From contig CM020502.1 in NCBI GenBank assembly GCA_009823395.1, positions 30,878,444 through 30,942,443 on the forward strand: 64,000 nt of DNA, written 5' to 3'. Below are positions 61,907 through 64,000 of this stretch, in pieces. This stretch comes from Thamnaconus septentrionalis. Its lineage: Eukaryota; Chordata; Actinopteri; Tetraodontiformes; Monacanthidae. A model generated the notes under the pieces. It searched no databases, had not been told where the DNA came from, and saw only the letters and a list, made by a program, of their open reading frames with translations. A program made the translations under genes and the position numbers. Positions within the stretch are counted from its first letter, which is position 1; every line of letters starts with the position of its first letter.

Positions 61907-63722
61907 ATGGACTCGTGCCTTTTCGCGCTCCTCGCGCTCCTCTCCTGCTTCTCCAGCGGCGTCGCGCTGGCAGCCAAAGGTAAAGTAGGCTTCAGACTGT
62001 GGCGCTTCCGGGTTTCCTTCTTTCCTCCCTTATCGCCAGTCGGTCGGACTCTCTGCTGCGCTGTGGCCCCGACTCTAACCGTTCGGTTTGTTGTTCTTGT
62101 CGCTGCTTCCAGGCGCCTGCCTGCTCCCGGTGGACGAGGGGCCGTGCAGGGCGCAGATCGAGCGCTACTTCTACAACACCGTCACGCAGAAGTGCGAGGT
62201 CTTCTACTACGGAGGCTGCCAGGGCAACGCCAACAACTTCAAGAGCTACCTGGAGTGCCAGAAGTCCTGCTTCAGGATCCCCAGTGAGTTCTGCAGGGTG
62301 CTGGATGAACCCCCTCCAACTCCAACCCCCCACCTCTCTGGTTGGGGTTGGTGGGGTTCCTGAGGGTCTGGAACACAGGATCTGACCTCCTGCTGTTCTG
62401 CTTTCTCCTCCTCCTCTCATCCTGGTTCTGACCCTGGTCTCTCTTCTTCTCCCCCCCATTCAGAAGTCCCCCAGGTGTGCAGGTTCCCCAAGGACGAGGG
62501 TCCCTGCCGAGCCCTGTTACGCCGCCACTTCTTCAACATGACCAGCATGCAGTGCGAGCCCTTCTACTACGGCGGCTGCCAGGGCAACTCCAACCGCTTC
62601 CAGAACCTGGCCAGCTGCACCGAGTACTGCAGCCCCAAGAAGAGTGAGTGTCCTGTGTGCCCACACGAGGGGAACTGACTTCATTGAGGTGGTGGTGGTG
62701 GTGGTGGTGGTGGTGGTGGTCCTGGGCTAACGCTAATGTTGTGCTCCCCGCTGCTGCAGCCGTCCCTGTGCTCTGCCTGGACCCGCTGGACAAGGGCCGG
62801 TGCTCCGCCTCCATCCCCCGCTACTACTACAACGCCAAGAGCAAGATGTGCGAGCAGTTCATGTACTCGGGTTGCGGCGGCAGCAGCAACAACTTTGTCT
62901 CCCGGCAGAGCTGCACGGACGTGTGCGCCCGAGGTGCGTGCGTGTGTGTGTGTGTGTGTGTAGAGGTGATAGTCATGGTGATTTTGAGGTGTGTCTCCTT
63001 ACTTGTTTAAAAACTTGCACAAATACATAAATAGTGGACTGAGCCATGGAAAAACTTGTCTAAAGGTCGCGCGGCAAGGTCGCAAGACCTCCCCAAGCAG
63101 GAACTGCCAAGAAATATTGAAAACAACGACCCTCCTACAGTTTAGCTCAGTGCTTCCCAACTGGTGGAATCTCAGGACCCACATTTTTTTCCTTATCATG
63201 AAGTTACGACCCAAATTCATTCAACAGAAATAAAAACGCTAGCTCACTTTCTATCATGTCTACTAAAAAGTTATTGAAATTATTGAATTGGGCTGTGTGT
63301 CCTGCAAAATAAATGCCTAACATTTTCCCTCTAAATATATGTATTTTAAAATCCTTTTTTGTTAAAAAAAAAAAAACACAAAAAAAAATAGTAAACTGCC
63401 CACAAAGTCGCGGAGTTGAGTTGGGTCGCAACCTACCGATTGAGAAACACTGGTTTAGCTAAAGCACAATCAAACGTAGCAAAGATTAGCATAAAAATTG
63501 TAAACTGTGACTTAAAAGGCGGGAAAAGTTATGAAAAATGTTTCTCTCGACGACTGGCGGGTTATCGTGGGAGGTTTCTCTTTCTCAGCTCATGTTGCTC
63601 AATCAGCCGCCCGACGCATTGCTTATTTATTTATTTTTTTCCTTCCAGGGGGCAAGAGATTAACAAGGAGTCGTCGGATGAGGCGGAACAGAATCAACCG
63701 CATCACTTTCCGGCAGGCGTAG
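61907..63722 (+). CDS. tfpi2: Tissue factor pathway inhibitor 2 (three Kunitz domains, 223 aa)
   Basis: This is a secreted serine-protease inhibitor of the extracellular matrix; in mammals it acts on plasmin, trypsin and related enzymes. Five exons, 61907-61979, 62113-62283, 62464-62643, 62760-62933 and 63649-63722, all join in phase 1, so each Kunitz domain has its own exon. Residues 1-22 are a signal peptide. Kunitz domains span C27-C77, C87-C137 and C147-C197, each with six correctly spaced cysteines. The P1 positions are Arg37 (GPCRAQ), Arg97 (GPCRAL) and Ser157 (GRCSAS). N106-M-T is a potential N-glycosylation site. The C-terminus (residues 200-223) is a strongly basic tail rich in Arg, as in human TFPI2, where it binds heparin-like matrix. 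Human TFPI2 is 235 aa. Intron 3 has a (GTG)n run, and intron 4 carries a hAT-like insertion. The 3' UTR runs on toward the right edge. Confidence 0.96.
62690..62720. repeat. (GGT)n run in tfpi2 intron 3
   Basis: About ten GGT/GTG trinucleotides lie in the 116-bp intron between Kunitz exons 2 and 3. Confidence 0.9.
63148..63452. mobile_element. Non-autonomous hAT element (305 bp) in tfpi2 intron 4
   Basis: The left terminus CAGTGCTTCCCAACTGGTGG and the right terminus ACCTACCGATTGAGAAACAC (then TG) are imperfect inverted repeats. A perfect 8-bp target duplication, GTTTAGCT, flanks the element (63140-63147 and 63453-63460). The interior is AT-rich and non-coding. Confidence 0.92.
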
Positions 63723-64000
63723 TTGCAAGTTGAGCTGGCAAACTTTTGTCCTGAAAAATATGTACCAGGTCCTCTGTCACTGGAATGTTTTCTTTATATA
63801 TTGGATTCACTGTTTTGAATCCAAACAGTGTTTTTGTATCTGAGCAGACTGTGATGAAGTGTTTTTCGTGTAACTGCTGCACTAACGTTTGAATCCACTG
63901 ACTTGTTTAATACTGTACAGATTTGAGTTACCTTTTTTTATACGACTGATGCTTTTTGACTTGCTTAAATGATGTTTTTAAGTGCATTTTGGAAGAAATA
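63723..64000 (+). other. tfpi2: tfpi2 3' untranslated region (continues past the edge)
   Basis: This is unique AT-rich sequence after the tfpi2 stop codon, with no AATAAA signal recognised before the window ends. The transcript end is therefore probably outside the window. Confidence 0.65.

Overview
The window is vertebrate nuclear DNA, almost certainly from a ray-finned (teleost) fish. Genes are split by GT-AG introns, the spacers are crowded with microsatellites and small DNA transposons, and five genes lie in a vertebrate syntenic order. Left to right: the 5' part of col1a2 (minus strand, running off the left edge), a roughly 34-kb spacer, bet1 (plus), a nine-exon mitochondrial acyl-CoA dehydrogenase (minus), a transducin-type G-protein gamma gene, most likely gngt1 (minus), and tfpi2 (plus).

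Layout. 1-6,130: col1a2 with 13 in-frame collagen/telopeptide exons, the signal-peptide exon, the conserved start-codon stem-loop and a TATA/inverted-CCAAT promoter. 6,300-40,260: no protein gene that I can support; the interval holds one plus-strand TATA box, simple-sequence arrays, several terminal-inverted-repeat (TIR) elements, retroposon tails, a 0.93-kb minisatellite and a few unique stretches that look like conserved non-coding DNA. 40,260-42,190: bet1, whose second exon is one base short of a continuous frame. 42,280-59,130: the acyl-CoA dehydrogenase, tail-to-tail with bet1. 59,700-60,480: the gamma subunit gene. 61,760-64,000: tfpi2, whose promoter diverges from the gamma gene.

The genes share no pathway. 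They make a type I collagen chain, an ER-Golgi SNARE, a fatty-acid or branched-chain oxidation enzyme, a photoreceptor-type G gamma and a secreted Kunitz inhibitor. What ties them together is ancient linkage: from memory, order and relative orientation match human 7q21 (TFPI2-GNGT1/GNG11-BET1-COL1A2), with the dehydrogenase as an extra gene.

I did not find a clear undescribed system. The points most worth checking are the dehydrogenase with a relocated catalytic glutamate, a splice donor embedded in a hexanucleotide repeat, the bet1 frame shortfall, the arginine P1 residue in the second Kunitz domain, the homeodomain-site cluster upstream of the gamma gene, and an unclassified dispersed repeat present in at least seven copies. 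Exon boundaries were worked out by hand from splice consensus, reading frame and remembered family sequences; no alignments or database searches were run.
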